DNA of 64,000 nucleotides, from positions 1 through 64,000 of the forward strand of contig NZ_WUQJ01000019.1 of NCBI RefSeq assembly GCF_011074955.1, given 5' to 3'. Shown here in pieces: positions 49,795 through 59,746 of this stretch. Both the position numbers and the translations under genes were made by a program. Source of the DNA: Marinobacter caseinilyticus. GTDB lineage: Bacteria; Pseudomonadota; Gammaproteobacteria; Pseudomonadales; Oleiphilaceae. The notes below the pieces were generated by a model that did not search any database, was not told where the DNA came from, and saw only the letters and a list, made by a program, of their open reading frames with translations. Position 1 is the first letter of the stretch. Each line of letters opens with the position of its first letter.

Positions 49795-50970
49795 TTATTT
49801 CGCGGACGTATTGTCCTCTTCCACGGTGTCAAAACCGGCGTGAGCTTGCATGGCGCGCCATTTTTTCAGGAACTGTCTATAGCGTTCGAGCGCCGATTCG
49901 ACCACTTCGGTGGACGCGGTATTGCTGGATTTCACCAACACGATCAAGCCCTTGCCTTCGACTTCTTCATTGGGTTCGGGGTGGCAAATGACTTCGCCAT
50001 CCTTGTCGATGTACGCCAGCGCCGTACCGACACCGTCACGCACCAAGGCGCTCACTATGTCAGCCCAGGTCAGGTCATCCAGCACGATATCGTAGCGATG
50101 AGGGTGGTCCTGCTGGTAATTGAAAAGGTCCTCAAGCACCTTTTCCGACCCTGGAGAAATCACCGCCCGCACCATGATTTCCGGATAGGTGCGTACCGGC
50201 CGGATGATGGTACGAACGCCCAGGGCTTTGAAGCGGGGCCGGTCTTCGTCCCGGACTACTTCCACGGTTAAACGCCCGGCAAGTTTGGCTTCACTGAGAC
50301 GGTGGGCAACGTCAAACGACAGGCTGTCAGAGGTGGGGTCGCATTCGTCGGCCGCAAGTAAAATAATATGTCGCGCATCCGCTGCATGCACCGCTTTCAA
50401 TGCGGCAGCATCGCTGCCGGAGCCGTGGTAATGGGTCAACCCCACATCCTTGAGTTCCGGCGGCATACCGTTCGGGAATTCTTGCGTCAGGATCTGGATC
50501 GGAATGGTCTCGTAGCCGGGCACGGCACGGACCTGAGACGCAATCCGGGAAAAGTACTGTTCGCCACCCTGCCGGGGTGTATTGATGATTACAATGTGAT
50601 CTTTCATGTCGTATACCCAGCGTCCGGTTAGGATGCGCTCCCTTCGATAGAATCGGTACTCGATAAAGTCGCTGACGATCAGTGTCAGCAGTGTTATTGC
50701 CATGATGTACATGAAAATAACGGTACTGAGTCGACCAATGATGGTGTGGGGTGCCAGATCACCATAACCGACCGTCACCAGGGTGGTTAAGGTGAGCCAG
50801 GCCGCTTCAAATAATGTCAGGTTTTCAACCACCGAAAGCAACACGGTCTGAAACACCACCAGTAGCCCCAGCATGGCAAACAACCAGCGGATACGACGTC
50901 GTATAATACCGGACATGGGAAGGTGAGAGAGCTGATGTTCTGGGTTTAACGGGCGTCGGTTAGGTAGCAT
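49795..50970 (-). CDS. Potassium channel with RCK/TrkA-N domain
   Basis: A 391-residue inner-membrane ion channel. Two transmembrane helices (about residues 30-50 and 82-103) flank a pore helix and the selectivity filter TLVTVGYGD. Then comes a cytoplasmic RCK/TrkA-N Rossmann region (DHIVIINTPRQGGE, HIILLAADECDPTSDS) and a C-terminal TrkA-C-like part. The family conducts K+ and is gated by ligands such as Ca2+ or nucleotides; which ligand acts here is unknown. Divergent from glnE with a 101-nt gap. Confidence 0.9.
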   Translation of the reverse strand: MLPNRRPLNPEHQLSHLPMSGIIRRRIRWLFAMLGLLVVFQTVLLSVVENLTLFEAAWLTLTTLVTVGYGDLAPHTIIGRLSTVIFMYIMAITLLTLIVSDFIEYRFYRRERILTGRWVYDMKDHIVIINTPRQGGEQYFSRIASQVRAVPGYETIPIQILTQEFPNGMPPELKDVGLTHYHGSGSDAAALKAVHAADARHIILLAADECDPTSDSLSFDVAHRLSEAKLAGRLTVEVVRDEDRPRFKALGVRTIIRPVRTYPEIMVRAVISPGSEKVLEDLFNYQQDHPHRYDIVLDDLTWADIVSALVRDGVGTALAYIDKDGEVICHPEPNEEVEGKGLIVLVKSSNTASTEVVESALERYRQFLKKWRAMQAHAGFDTVEEDNTSAK

Positions 50971-51071
50971 GGTTGGTGCTTGGGGCCCCGGTTAGACAGT
51001 GAGAGCTTACGTTTACTGTATCGGAAGTATAACCTAGTCGAAAATATAAAAGAGTAACAGGGGTTTGCATT

Positions 51072-53981
51072 ATGTCTGCGCATCTTGAAACGTATCCAGA
51101 GGTCCTCCGCCCGGCGTTGAAAGCCGCATTGAAATCGCTGGCGGACGACGATCGGTTGTCCTGGTTGGATTCGATGGCAGATGTCAGTCATGACGACGTC
51201 GTTGAGGCGATTGCCCGGAGTGATTTCCTGAAAAACACCATGCTCCGACATCCGGAAGCAATGGCGCGCCTGGCCTCCGCTCAATCTCTCCGGGCGGCGA
51301 CAACGCCCGAGTTTCTATCCAGTCGCTGGCGGGAATACCTTGCCGATGTAAAAGATGAACCCGGACTGCACCGTGGTCTTCGACAATTCCGCATGGAAAG
51401 TCAGTTCCGCATCATTTGGCGGGATGCCATGCGGTGGTCTGATCTGAGTGAAACCATGGCGGCCACCAGTGAACTGGCCGATACCTGTATTCAGGGGGCA
51501 TTGGCTTGGCTTTATGCCGATGCGTGTGAACAATTCGGAACCCCTTGGGGAGCTCACCCCGTGACGTCGGAGCCTGTACCGCAGCCCTTGCTGGTTATCG
51601 GGATGGGAAAGTTAGGGGGGCGGGAGCTGAACGTATCGTCCGATATTGATCTCATTTTCGCCTACCCCAGCAAGGGAGAGACCCGAGGTGGCCGCCGGGC
51701 CTTGGACAGTGAACAGTTTTTTGTTCGATTGGGCCAGCGCCTGATCCAGTCACTGGATCAGATTACTGCGGATGGTTTTGTGTTCCGCGTCGACATGAGA
51801 TTAAGACCGTATGGCCAGAGTGGTGCCCTGGCCATGAGTTTTTCGGCGCTGGAAACCTATTACCAGGATCAGGGTCGGGATTGGGAACGCTATGCGATGG
51901 TCAAGGCGCGGGTGGTCGCTGGTGACCAGGCGTTGGGGCAGGTACTGATGGAGAGTCTGCGGCCCTTTGTCTATCGAAAATACATTGATTTCAGTGCCTT
52001 TGAGTCTTTGCGCAACATGAAGTCGATGATCAGCCGTGAAGTCCGTCGCAAGGGGCTCGAAAATAACATCAAACTAAGCCGTGGTGGGATTCGGGAAATC
52101 GAGTTCGTTGTGCAGGCGTTTCAGTTGATTCGTGGGGGGCGTGACCGCGAGTTACAGAAACGAGAGCTGCTACAGGTGCTGACGGCGCTGGAACACATGG
52201 AGTTGCTCCCTACAAAAGTGGTGCAAGAACTCCGGGACGCTTATGTGTTTCTGCGAAACCTCGAGCATGCCTTGCAAGGTATCGATGACCAGCAAACTCA
52301 ACTGCTTCCGGCGGATGCCCGCTCGCAGGCCAGGGTAGCGCTCATCATGAACTGTGTGGACTGGTCGGCGTGCTGTGCCGAGCTTGACCGCCACCGGGCG
52401 CGCGTAGCCCATCACTTCGCCGATATCATTGCCTCCGATGACGAAGATGACGATGCCAGTATGCTGGCGGATGGCTGGAAGGAATTGTGGCTTGGGGAGA
52501 TGGATGAGTCCGCTGCCGAAGCATGGTTGACGCATCATGGCTTCGAACATCCGGCTGCCAGCATGAAGGCACTGACTGACCTGCGCAGTGGCCGTCCGGT
52601 GCAGACCATGCAGACCCAGGGGCGGCGCCGGCTGAACCAGATCATGCCGGTGTTGCTGGAGGCGCTCACCCACGTGGCCCAGCCCTCGGAGACGTTGGAT
52701 CGGGTATTGCAGTTGGTTGAGGCTGTCCTGCGGCGTACAGCCTATCTGGTGTTGCTGTTGGAAAACCCCGGGGCCAGGACGCAGCTGGTTCGCCTGTGCA
52801 GTGAAAGTCCCTGGATTGCCCGCCAACTTGCCGAGACGCCCCTGTTGCTGGATGAACTGCTGAATGCCGAAAGTCTTTATCACCCGCCGGCCAAAAGCGA
52901 ATTACAGGACGATTTGCGACAGCAAATGCTGAGAATTTCCTATGAGGACCTGGAAGAGCAGATGGAATCGCTGCGGCATTTTAAGAAAGCCCATATTCTT
53001 CGGGTTGCGGCCTCAGAACTGCGGGGCACACTGCCTCTGATGAAAGTAAGTGATTACCTGACCTGGATAGCCGAAGTTGTTTTGGACCATGTGGTGGCTG
53101 TCGCTTTTGCCAACCTCGTCAGTCGTTATGGCTATCCCACGCGTAAGGATGGGACGGTCTGTGATACGGATTTTGCCATTGTTGGTTATGGCAAATTGGG
53201 TGGCATTGAGTTGGGTTACACGTCAGACCTGGATTTGGTGTTTATTCACAACGCCGACCCACAGCTGTCCACTGATGGCGAAAAATCCATTGATAATGCC
53301 GTGTTCTATACCCGGTTGGGGCAGAGAATTGTTCATATCCTGAGTACGCAGACCACGGCCGGCCAGCTTTACGAAGTGGACATGCGACTCCGCCCGTCGG
53401 GTAATTCAGGGCTGTTGGTCAGCACTCTGTTGGCGTTCGAAAAATATCAACGCGAGGACGCCTGGACCTGGGAACACCAGGCGCTTGCAAGGGCCAGAGG
53501 TGTGGCAGGCTGTCGGGCCACGATAGACGCGTTTGAGGTGTTGCGCCACGATCTATTGTGCCTACCCCGGGATACAAAGAGGCTCCGCAACGAGGTTGTG
53601 GAAATGCGGGAGAAAATGCGCGCCAGTCTCGGCACCCCTCAATCAGAGGGAAAGTCACCCGAGACCTTTCACGTAAAGCACGATTATGGCGGCATCATCG
53701 ATATTGAATTTATGGTGCAGTATCTGATGCTGGCCAATGCGGCGCAGCACGCCGAACTGACCCAGTGGTCGGACAACATTCGACAACTGGAGGAGCTTGG
53801 GCGCGTTGGTGTCCTGCCGGTGGCTGATACGGAAAAGCTGAGAGACGCTTACATCACTCTGCGCTCAACCATCCACCGGCGTGCGCTGCAGAACCTGAAC
53901 AGTCAGGTCGAGCCGGATGCCTTTGAGGCCGAGCGCCGTTATATTCAAACGATGTGGAAACGTATCATGATGGATGCATAG
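51072..53981 (+). CDS. glnE: Glutamine synthetase adenylyltransferase/deadenylase
   Basis: Bifunctional enzyme that adds and removes AMP on the GlnA tyrosine in response to PII. The 969-residue product has two nucleotidyltransferase domains: an N-terminal deadenylase with GGRELNVSSDIDLIF (about residue 183) and a C-terminal adenylylase with GGIELGYTSDLDLVF (about residue 710). Each keeps its DxD pair, and they are separated by a helical linker. Length fits the family (E. coli 946). The target glnA lies 9 kb away in the same window. Confidence 0.97.
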   Translation: MSAHLETYPEVLRPALKAALKSLADDDRLSWLDSMADVSHDDVVEAIARSDFLKNTMLRHPEAMARLASAQSLRAATTPEFLSSRWREYLADVKDEPGLHRGLRQFRMESQFRIIWRDAMRWSDLSETMAATSELADTCIQGALAWLYADACEQFGTPWGAHPVTSEPVPQPLLVIGMGKLGGRELNVSSDIDLIFAYPSKGETRGGRRALDSEQFFVRLGQRLIQSLDQITADGFVFRVDMRLRPYGQSGALAMSFSALETYYQDQGRDWERYAMVKARVVAGDQALGQVLMESLRPFVYRKYIDFSAFESLRNMKSMISREVRRKGLENNIKLSRGGIREIEFVVQAFQLIRGGRDRELQKRELLQVLTALEHMELLPTKVVQELRDAYVFLRNLEHALQGIDDQQTQLLPADARSQARVALIMNCVDWSACCAELDRHRARVAHHFADIIASDDEDDDASMLADGWKELWLGEMDESAAEAWLTHHGFEHPAASMKALTDLRSGRPVQTMQTQGRRRLNQIMPVLLEALTHVAQPSETLDRVLQLVEAVLRRTAYLVLLLENPGARTQLVRLCSESPWIARQLAETPLLLDELLNAESLYHPPAKSELQDDLRQQMLRISYEDLEEQMESLRHFKKAHILRVAASELRGTLPLMKVSDYLTWIAEVVLDHVVAVAFANLVSRYGYPTRKDGTVCDTDFAIVGYGKLGGIELGYTSDLDLVFIHNADPQLSTDGEKSIDNAVFYTRLGQRIVHILSTQTTAGQLYEVDMRLRPSGNSGLLVSTLLAFEKYQREDAWTWEHQALARARGVAGCRATIDAFEVLRHDLLCLPRDTKRLRNEVVEMREKMRASLGTPQSEGKSPETFHVKHDYGGIIDIEFMVQYLMLANAAQHAELTQWSDNIRQLEELGRVGVLPVADTEKLRDAYITLRSTIHRRALQNLNSQVEPDAFEAERRYIQTMWKRIMMDA

Positions 53982-54055
53982 AGGCTCTTCGTCCCCATGA
54001 GAATTCCTGCTAGAATGCTGCTTTTCCGGAATTTGCCTGCTTAGGAGCAAGAACA

Positions 54056-54982
54056 ATGTCAATGGCGGATCGCGATGGCCTGATCTGGTTGGATGGTGAA
54101 ATGGTGCCCTGGCGCGACGCCAAGGTGCACGTTCTGACTCACACGCTGCATTATGGCATGGGCTGCTTCGAAGGGGTGCGCGCTTATAATACAGACCAGG
54201 GCCCAGCTATCTTCCGGTTGAAAGAGCATACCGATCGCCTGTTCCGGTCTGCGCACATTCTCAACATGAAGATGCCTTTCACCAAAGAGCAAGTCAATGA
54301 AGCTCAGATTCGATCCGTGCGTGAAAACAATCTGGATGAAGCCTACCTGAGACCGATGGCCTTTCTGGGGTCTGAAGGTATGGGGTTGAGGGCCGATAAC
54401 CTGAAGGTGCACCTGATGGTCGCGGCCTGGAGCTGGCCGTCCTATATGTCACCGGAAGCCAAAGAGTTGGGTATCAAGGTGCGGACGTCGTCTTACACCC
54501 GCCATCACGTGAACATCACCATGTGTAAGGCCAAGGCGAACGGCAACTACATGAACTCCATGTTGGCGTTGAACGAAGCCATCGCGTCCGGTTGTGAAGA
54601 AGCGCTGTTGCTTGATAACGAAGGCTACGTCGCGGAAGGCTCCGGCGAAAACATCTTTATTTTACGCAACGGGGTGCTGCATACACCGGAGCTGACGTCC
54701 TGTCTGGAAGGCATTACCCGTCAAACGATTATGGAGTTCTGTCAGGAGCTGGGCATTCCAGTCCGGGAGCGTCGGATTACCCGCGACGAAGTCTACATCG
54801 CCGACGAAGCCTTCTTCACCGGCACGGCCGCTGAAGTGTTGCCTATCCGGGAGCTTGACGGGCGTCTGATCGGTGCCGGCAAGCGCGGCCCGCTGACCGA
54901 GAAGCTACAGAACATGTATTTCGATGCCGTCAAAGGCAAGCGGGAGGTCAACGCCGATTGGCTGACCCACACCAATTCATGA
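54056..54982 (+). CDS. ilvE: Branched-chain amino acid aminotransferase
   Basis: PLP-dependent fold-type IV aminotransferase for the last step of Ile, Leu and Val synthesis. The 308-residue product has HYGMGCFEGVRAY, the catalytic lysine in KAKANGNYMNS, YVAEGSGENIF and FFTGTAAEVLPI. It lies 74 nt after glnE and just before the DUF6165 gene and LPS genes, an arrangement also seen in Pseudomonas-like genomes. Confidence 0.97.
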   Translation: MSMADRDGLIWLDGEMVPWRDAKVHVLTHTLHYGMGCFEGVRAYNTDQGPAIFRLKEHTDRLFRSAHILNMKMPFTKEQVNEAQIRSVRENNLDEAYLRPMAFLGSEGMGLRADNLKVHLMVAAWSWPSYMSPEAKELGIKVRTSSYTRHHVNITMCKAKANGNYMNSMLALNEAIASGCEEALLLDNEGYVAEGSGENIFILRNGVLHTPELTSCLEGITRQTIMEFCQELGIPVRERRITRDEVYIADEAFFTGTAAEVLPIRELDGRLIGAGKRGPLTEKLQNMYFDAVKGKREVNADWLTHTNS

Positions 54983-54998
54983 ATTCCAGGGTATGACC

Positions 54999-55403
54999 AT
55001 GGCAGACGTTATAACTGTGCCGGTTTCATTCGGCGAAGTGCTCGACAAAATCACCATTCTGGAGATCAAGTCCGAGCGCATTGCGGACGCTCAGAAAGTC
55101 CGCAACGTGCGTCTTGAGCTGGAGGAACTGAGCCGGGTATGGGATACGGCGGTGCCCGACCAGGCCGCGATCAGCGAAGCCCGCCAGCGTTTGAAGGCGG
55201 TGAATGAGCAGCTTTGGGAAATTGAAGATGACATTCGCGACCAGGAAGCGGCTCAGGATTTCGGCTCTCGCTTCGTGGAGCTGGCGCGCGCAGTGTATGT
55301 GACGAATGACAAGCGTGCTGCGATCAAAAAGGAAGTGAACCTGGCGCTGGGCTCGCGCTTCGTGGAAGAAAAATCCTATCAGGATTACAGCGTTAAAAAT
55401 TAG
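54999..55403 (+). CDS. DUF6165 family protein
   Basis: A 134-residue soluble, acidic and largely helical protein. It begins MADVITVPVSFGEVLDKITI and contains EIKSERIADAQKVRNVRLEL. This matches DUF6165, a family of unknown function found beside LPS-core glycosyltransferase genes. The ATG at 54999 is better spaced from the CAGGG ribosome binding site than the ATG at 54993. It follows ilvE by 16 nt and converges on the heptosyltransferase gene. Confidence 0.8.
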   Translation: MADVITVPVSFGEVLDKITILEIKSERIADAQKVRNVRLELEELSRVWDTAVPDQAAISEARQRLKAVNEQLWEIEDDIRDQEAAQDFGSRFVELARAVYVTNDKRAAIKKEVNLALGSRFVEEKSYQDYSVKN

Positions 55404-55457
55404 CAAGTGCGTATGGGCGGCCGAGGTGCTGGCATGACGGTGAACGACATGGCCGTG

Positions 55458-56489
55458 TCAGCGCTTTTGGGCCACCCATTTGTCGAGCATCTCGGTTGCG
55501 TCCGCGACTGAAATCATATCCATGGCGCCCTCGAACTCAGCTTTAGCCCCCCAGCGTGCCTGCGAAACGGTCGAACCGGTGAAGCGCTCCAGTGCCTCCG
55601 GATAGCGGTTGACGCACCAGTTCAAGGAGTTGTATGGGCCAGAGCGAAAAGGGTTGCTGGCGGCATACAGACCCAACACATCGGTACCGACTGCGCTGGC
55701 AATGTGGGCCGGTCCGGTATCCGGCGACACCAGTAAATCCGCCTTTGCCAGCAATGCTGTTAACTGCTTCAGCGTGTCCTGACCGCAAATATTAAGCGCC
55801 GGGGACTGCATGCGGGAGGCGATAGCCTCGCACATGGTCTTCTCAAAGTCGGCCGGGCTACCGACCAGAATCACTTTGGCTTGATGCTGTAGAACCGCAT
55901 GGTCAGCCAGTTGGGCATAACGCTCCGGTGTCCAGTTTCTCAGGGTATGGCTGGCACATGGGCTGATGACCAGGGTGAACTGGTTTTCGTCGACCCACTG
56001 CTCTGCAAATGCCCTGTCACTGTCGGATATCGGTATTGTCCACTTCGGTGGCGCCGCCGCCAGTCCCAAGGGCTCCAGAAAACTCGCCAGGCAGTCGCGC
56101 ACATGCTGGTGTGGGGATGGGGCAATGCGACGATTGATGAACAACCCATGCAGGTCTTTGCTGCGGGCAGCGTCATACCCGATTTTGACCTTCGCGGGTA
56201 TCAGTGCGGCGGCCAGATTGGCGCGAAAAGCGACCTGCATATGCAGCAGCGCATCGAACCGTCGCCCTTTCATGGCCTGACGAAGCGCCTGATAGCCCTT
56301 TAGCCCCGCCTTTTTATCAAAAATCACGAAGTCCACACCCGGTAAGTCGCCCACGAGTTTGGCCTCCAGCTTTCCAACGACCCAGGTAATCTGGATGCCC
56401 GGAACCTGCGCCTGTAGGCTTAGTATCACCGGTACAACGTGGGTCACATCGCCGATGGCTGAGAGTCGCATAATGCAGATAGAATTCAT
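55458..56489 (-). CDS. Glycosyltransferase family 9 (heptosyltransferase-like)
   Basis: A 343-residue cytoplasmic GT-B enzyme that most likely adds heptose or a similar sugar to the LPS inner core from ADP-heptose. The N-terminus MNSICIMRLSAIGDVTHVVP is the GT9 hallmark, as is the C-terminal donor-site region LLVSPDTGPAHIASAVGTDVLGLY. It resembles WaaC/WaaF-type enzymes, but which acceptor it uses cannot be decided. Divergent from kdkA across 132 nt. Confidence 0.88.
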   Translation of the reverse strand: MNSICIMRLSAIGDVTHVVPVILSLQAQVPGIQITWVVGKLEAKLVGDLPGVDFVIFDKKAGLKGYQALRQAMKGRRFDALLHMQVAFRANLAAALIPAKVKIGYDAARSKDLHGLFINRRIAPSPHQHVRDCLASFLEPLGLAAAPPKWTIPISDSDRAFAEQWVDENQFTLVISPCASHTLRNWTPERYAQLADHAVLQHQAKVILVGSPADFEKTMCEAIASRMQSPALNICGQDTLKQLTALLAKADLLVSPDTGPAHIASAVGTDVLGLYAASNPFRSGPYNSLNWCVNRYPEALERFTGSTVSQARWGAKAEFEGAMDMISVADATEMLDKWVAQKR

Positions 56490-56621
56490 TGAATGACAGT
56501 CCGTTTCAATTCCAAGGCTGAGGTGTGTGGAGCTTGGAGGGCATTCATTGGTAAACTGGCCGCCATTCTAACCTACTAGAGATCGGACGTCCCAGTGGCT
56601 CCGGCTGTAACCCGGTAATCC

Positions 56622-57380
56622 ATGACACAACAAAACCATTCCAGCGACGCTAAAACCGAACCCGAGATCTATATGTCGGGCTCGGATTCCGCGTTGCTGG
56701 TTCACCCGGATTACCGGGGTCAGGTAACGTCGAGCTGGTTTGATCCCGGAGCTTGGGGCGGGTATGCACGCCCGGTCGACAGTGGCGGTCGGGGCAACGC
56801 CTGGTTTATCGATGGTTATCAGTTAGCCGTGGTGTTGCGAGAGTACCGCCGCGGCGGGTTGATCGCTCGATTGTCCGAGGCGTCCTATCTGTTTCTTCGC
56901 GAGAGCGATGTTCGAGCTTTCGCGGAATTCCGCCTGCTGAATGTGCTTGCCGATCAGGGCTTGCCGGTGCCCAAGCCCGTGGCCGCAAGGTACCAGAGGA
57001 AGTCCCCGTTCCTGTATTGTGCGTCTATCATTATCGAGCGTATTGCCGACTCGGTGCCGCTGGCGGATCGATTTTTGTCCATGGAGCTCGGGCTCTGGCA
57101 CAGACTGGGGCGTGTGCTGCGTCGATTCCACGATGCCGGTGTTATGCATGCGGATCTTAATTGCTACAACATTCTGGTACAGGGTGACGACTTCTATTTA
57201 ATCGACTTTGACAAAAGCCGCATTCGCGGTGAAAGCGGCGCCGCGCGCTGGAAAAAATCAACCCTCGACCGACTCTACCGCTCGCTGAAAAAAGTGGCAG
57301 GCAAGCAGGAACAAGGGCGTCTGGAGACTCGATGGGTCACCATGAACAATGGATATGACGGGAAGCCTTTCAGTGACTGA
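56622..57380 (+). CDS. kdkA: 3-deoxy-D-manno-octulosonic acid kinase
   Basis: Kinase that phosphorylates Kdo on lipid A precursors; seen in bacteria with a single Kdo. The 252-residue product has the family features GRGNAWFIDGYQLAVVLREY, RRGGL, EFRLLNVLADQGLPVPKPVA, catalytic HADLNCYNILVQ and the metal-binding DFDKSRIRG, then LDRLYRSLKK. It starts at ATG 56622 with a weak ribosome binding site. It overlaps the following glycosyltransferase gene. Confidence 0.93.
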   Translation: MTQQNHSSDAKTEPEIYMSGSDSALLVHPDYRGQVTSSWFDPGAWGGYARPVDSGGRGNAWFIDGYQLAVVLREYRRGGLIARLSEASYLFLRESDVRAFAEFRLLNVLADQGLPVPKPVAARYQRKSPFLYCASIIIERIADSVPLADRFLSMELGLWHRLGRVLRRFHDAGVMHADLNCYNILVQGDDFYLIDFDKSRIRGESGAARWKKSTLDRLYRSLKKVAGKQEQGRLETRWVTMNNGYDGKPFSD

Positions 57381-58497
57381 GCAACCAGAAACAGACCGCG
57401 TGTTGCCGAGCGTATTGTGTGTGACCGATGCGTGCGACCTGCCGGAGTCCGAGCTGTTTATCGGGCTTCACCGTGCGGGGTTTGACGTGGATGTCATGGC
57501 CAACCCGTCGGGCCGAAATTACCAGCGATTGGTGGACGCCGGTGTCCGGGTAGTGCCTGTCGCACTGGCCGGGCGCTTCGACAAAGCGGGCAGTCTCGCC
57601 ATCCACCAGCAGTTGCAGAGCAAGCAGTACACGGTCATCCATACATTCAACCCCAGGGCGCTTGCGTGTTCGCTCCGGGCGTCCCGGGGAATGCGGATCA
57701 AAGTGGTAGCCTACCGCGGCGTAATCGGGAACGTCGGCGTATTGAGCCCTGAATCATGGCTTACCTTTTTGCATCCGAGATTGGACCGAATTGTCTGTGT
57801 GTCCGATGCGGTCAAACGCTACTTTCTTGGTATTCGTTTCCTCTGGATGCGCATCGCTCCCCAAAAGCTTGTTCGTATTTATAAGGGCCATGATCTGGCG
57901 TGGTATCAGCTGCCGCCGGCGGATTTGTCGGTCTTTGAGTTTCCGAAGCACGCCTTTGTTATCTGTTGTACCGGTCGTGACCGTCCGGGCAAGGGCTTTG
58001 GCACCCTGATCGATTCCATGGAGTTCATTCCCGATCATTGCCCCGTTCATTTGCTATTAGTGGGTAAGCTGGAGGAAAACGGCGCACTGCACGCACGCAT
58101 TCAGTCTTCTCGCCACGCCGACAGAATTCGGCTCGCTGGATTCCGCACCGATGCGCCGCAAGTGGCGGCGGCCTGCGACGCCATGGTATTGCCATCTGAA
58201 AGTGAAGGGTTGCCTCGTGTCGTTATCGAAGCCATGGCGTACTGTCGTCCAGTCGTGGTGACCGAGGCGGGTGGCATGCCGGAACTTGTGCGTCATGGCG
58301 AGGAAGGTCTGGTGGTGCCGGTCAAGGATCCTGAAGCATTGGCCAGGGCATTCATCCAATTGGAAGCGGATCGCGACAAGGCGACAGAAATGGGGCGCAA
58401 GGGACAGAACCGTATTGCCGATGATTTCAATACAGCCGCCACGGTGACCGAAACAAGCCGCCTATATCAGGAACTGACACGCGAGCTTACTTCATGA
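57349..58497 (+). CDS. Glycosyltransferase family 4
   Basis: A GT-B enzyme of about 375-382 residues. The N-terminal half binds the acceptor (VIHTFNPRALACSLRAS). The C-terminal half has the donor-site motif SESEGLPRVVIEAMAYCRPVV and GGMPELVRHGEEGLVVP. The reading frame is open from ATG 57349, but a GTG at 57373 has a better placed GGAAG; either overlaps kdkA. It probably extends the LPS core next to the Kdo/heptose region. Donor sugar unknown. Confidence 0.88.
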   Translation: MDMTGSLSVTEQPETDRVLPSVLCVTDACDLPESELFIGLHRAGFDVDVMANPSGRNYQRLVDAGVRVVPVALAGRFDKAGSLAIHQQLQSKQYTVIHTFNPRALACSLRASRGMRIKVVAYRGVIGNVGVLSPESWLTFLHPRLDRIVCVSDAVKRYFLGIRFLWMRIAPQKLVRIYKGHDLAWYQLPPADLSVFEFPKHAFVICCTGRDRPGKGFGTLIDSMEFIPDHCPVHLLLVGKLEENGALHARIQSSRHADRIRLAGFRTDAPQVAAACDAMVLPSESEGLPRVVIEAMAYCRPVVVTEAGGMPELVRHGEEGLVVPVKDPEALARAFIQLEADRDKATEMGRKGQNRIADDFNTAATVTETSRLYQELTRELTS

Positions 58498-59561
58498 ATC
58501 GTTACCTCTTTTTTGTTAACCAGCCATATTCGTACTCTATTCTCAGGCCCTTGCAGGATGCCATCCGCAAACGGGGTGATGAGGTGGCCTGGTTTGTCGC
58601 CGGTTGTACCGCCGGGCCCTTGCAGGCGGACGAAAGGCGTCTGACAACTGTTGCCGAAGTGATGGCCTACAACGCCGCCGCGACGTTTGTCCCCGGTGAC
58701 TGGGTGCCGTATTTTTTCCCCGGCATTAAAGTGGAAGTGTTCCATGGCATGGCGCGCAATAAGCGTGGTCACAGCAGTGAAGATGAAAGTGACCACTACC
58801 GGATTCGGGGCTTTTTTGATCTTTATTGCACCCATGCGGAAAAAGATACTGCCAAGTTTCAATCGTTGGCTCAGAGTCATGGGCATTTTGCTGTCGCCAA
58901 AACCGGCTGGCCCAAACTGGACCCGTTGCTCTCGAGCCGGGTGGAAGGTGAACGTCGAAGGCAGGAAGGCGAACTGCCGGTGGTGTTTTTTGCATCGACC
59001 TTCAGCCGGTCCGTGACTGCGGCGCCAGCGCTGCTGGATACCATCACCAGGCTCTCAAAGAATGGCAACTGGCAGTTCATTGTTACCCTGCATCCTAAAA
59101 TGGACCCGGCCGTGGTGGACCAATACCGCGCTCTGGTTGGGCCCAACCTGCGGTTTGTTGAGAGCCATGAGGACCTGCTTCCCATCATGCCAGAGGCGGA
59201 TGTGATGTTGTGTGACACCTCGTCCATCATGTTTGAGTTTATGTTTCTGGACCGACCGGTGGTGACGTACCGAACCAAGATGCCCGGGCCTTATCTGATT
59301 GACACGAAGGAGCCTGAGGAACTGGAAGGGGCTCTCGCGGAGGCGGTGAGTCGTCCTGAAAATCTGCTGGCCGAACAGCGGAAACTGTGTCTGGATCTGC
59401 ACACATACTCGGACGGTGCATCGAGTGAGCGGGTACTGAATGCTGTCGAGCATTTTATGCAGCGTCAACACCATGGCCTTAAATCCAAGCCACTGAATTT
59501 GATCCGTAAACTGAAGGTTCGGAGACGTTTGCGCCGAGAGCTGCGCAAAACTTTGGTTTAG
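58494..59561 (+). CDS. CDP-glycerol glycerophosphotransferase-like protein
   Basis: A 355-residue protein resembling the glycerophosphotransferase family of teichoic-acid enzymes. It shows the N-terminal FFVNQPYSYSILRPL, VEVFHGMARNKRG, the TGWPKLDPL motif and DVMLCDTSSIMFEFMFLDRP, which in the family binds the CDP-activated donor. In a Gram-negative LPS cluster it may add a phosphoglycerol or similar group to the core (inference). It overlaps the GT4 gene by four bases, so the two are probably coupled. It ends in a strongly basic tail. Confidence 0.8.
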   Translation: MNRYLFFVNQPYSYSILRPLQDAIRKRGDEVAWFVAGCTAGPLQADERRLTTVAEVMAYNAAATFVPGDWVPYFFPGIKVEVFHGMARNKRGHSSEDESDHYRIRGFFDLYCTHAEKDTAKFQSLAQSHGHFAVAKTGWPKLDPLLSSRVEGERRRQEGELPVVFFASTFSRSVTAAPALLDTITRLSKNGNWQFIVTLHPKMDPAVVDQYRALVGPNLRFVESHEDLLPIMPEADVMLCDTSSIMFEFMFLDRPVVTYRTKMPGPYLIDTKEPEELEGALAEAVSRPENLLAEQRKLCLDLHTYSDGASSERVLNAVEHFMQRQHHGLKSKPLNLIRKLKVRRRLRRELRKTLV

Positions 59562-59746
59562 TCACTGACCCTGATATGGGTTTAACGAAACTGGATGCCC
59601 TTATTGTATTAAGGTTTCAAAAAGTCCAGTCAGAAATTTTAGTCAGTGAAAATTATAAAGTACTGGGGTGTTTAGTGGCTGTCTGTTTCTGTCAATTAAA
59701 ATCTGACTGGAATTTTCTTAAAATTTTTAAAGGTTAAGGTTTTAAA

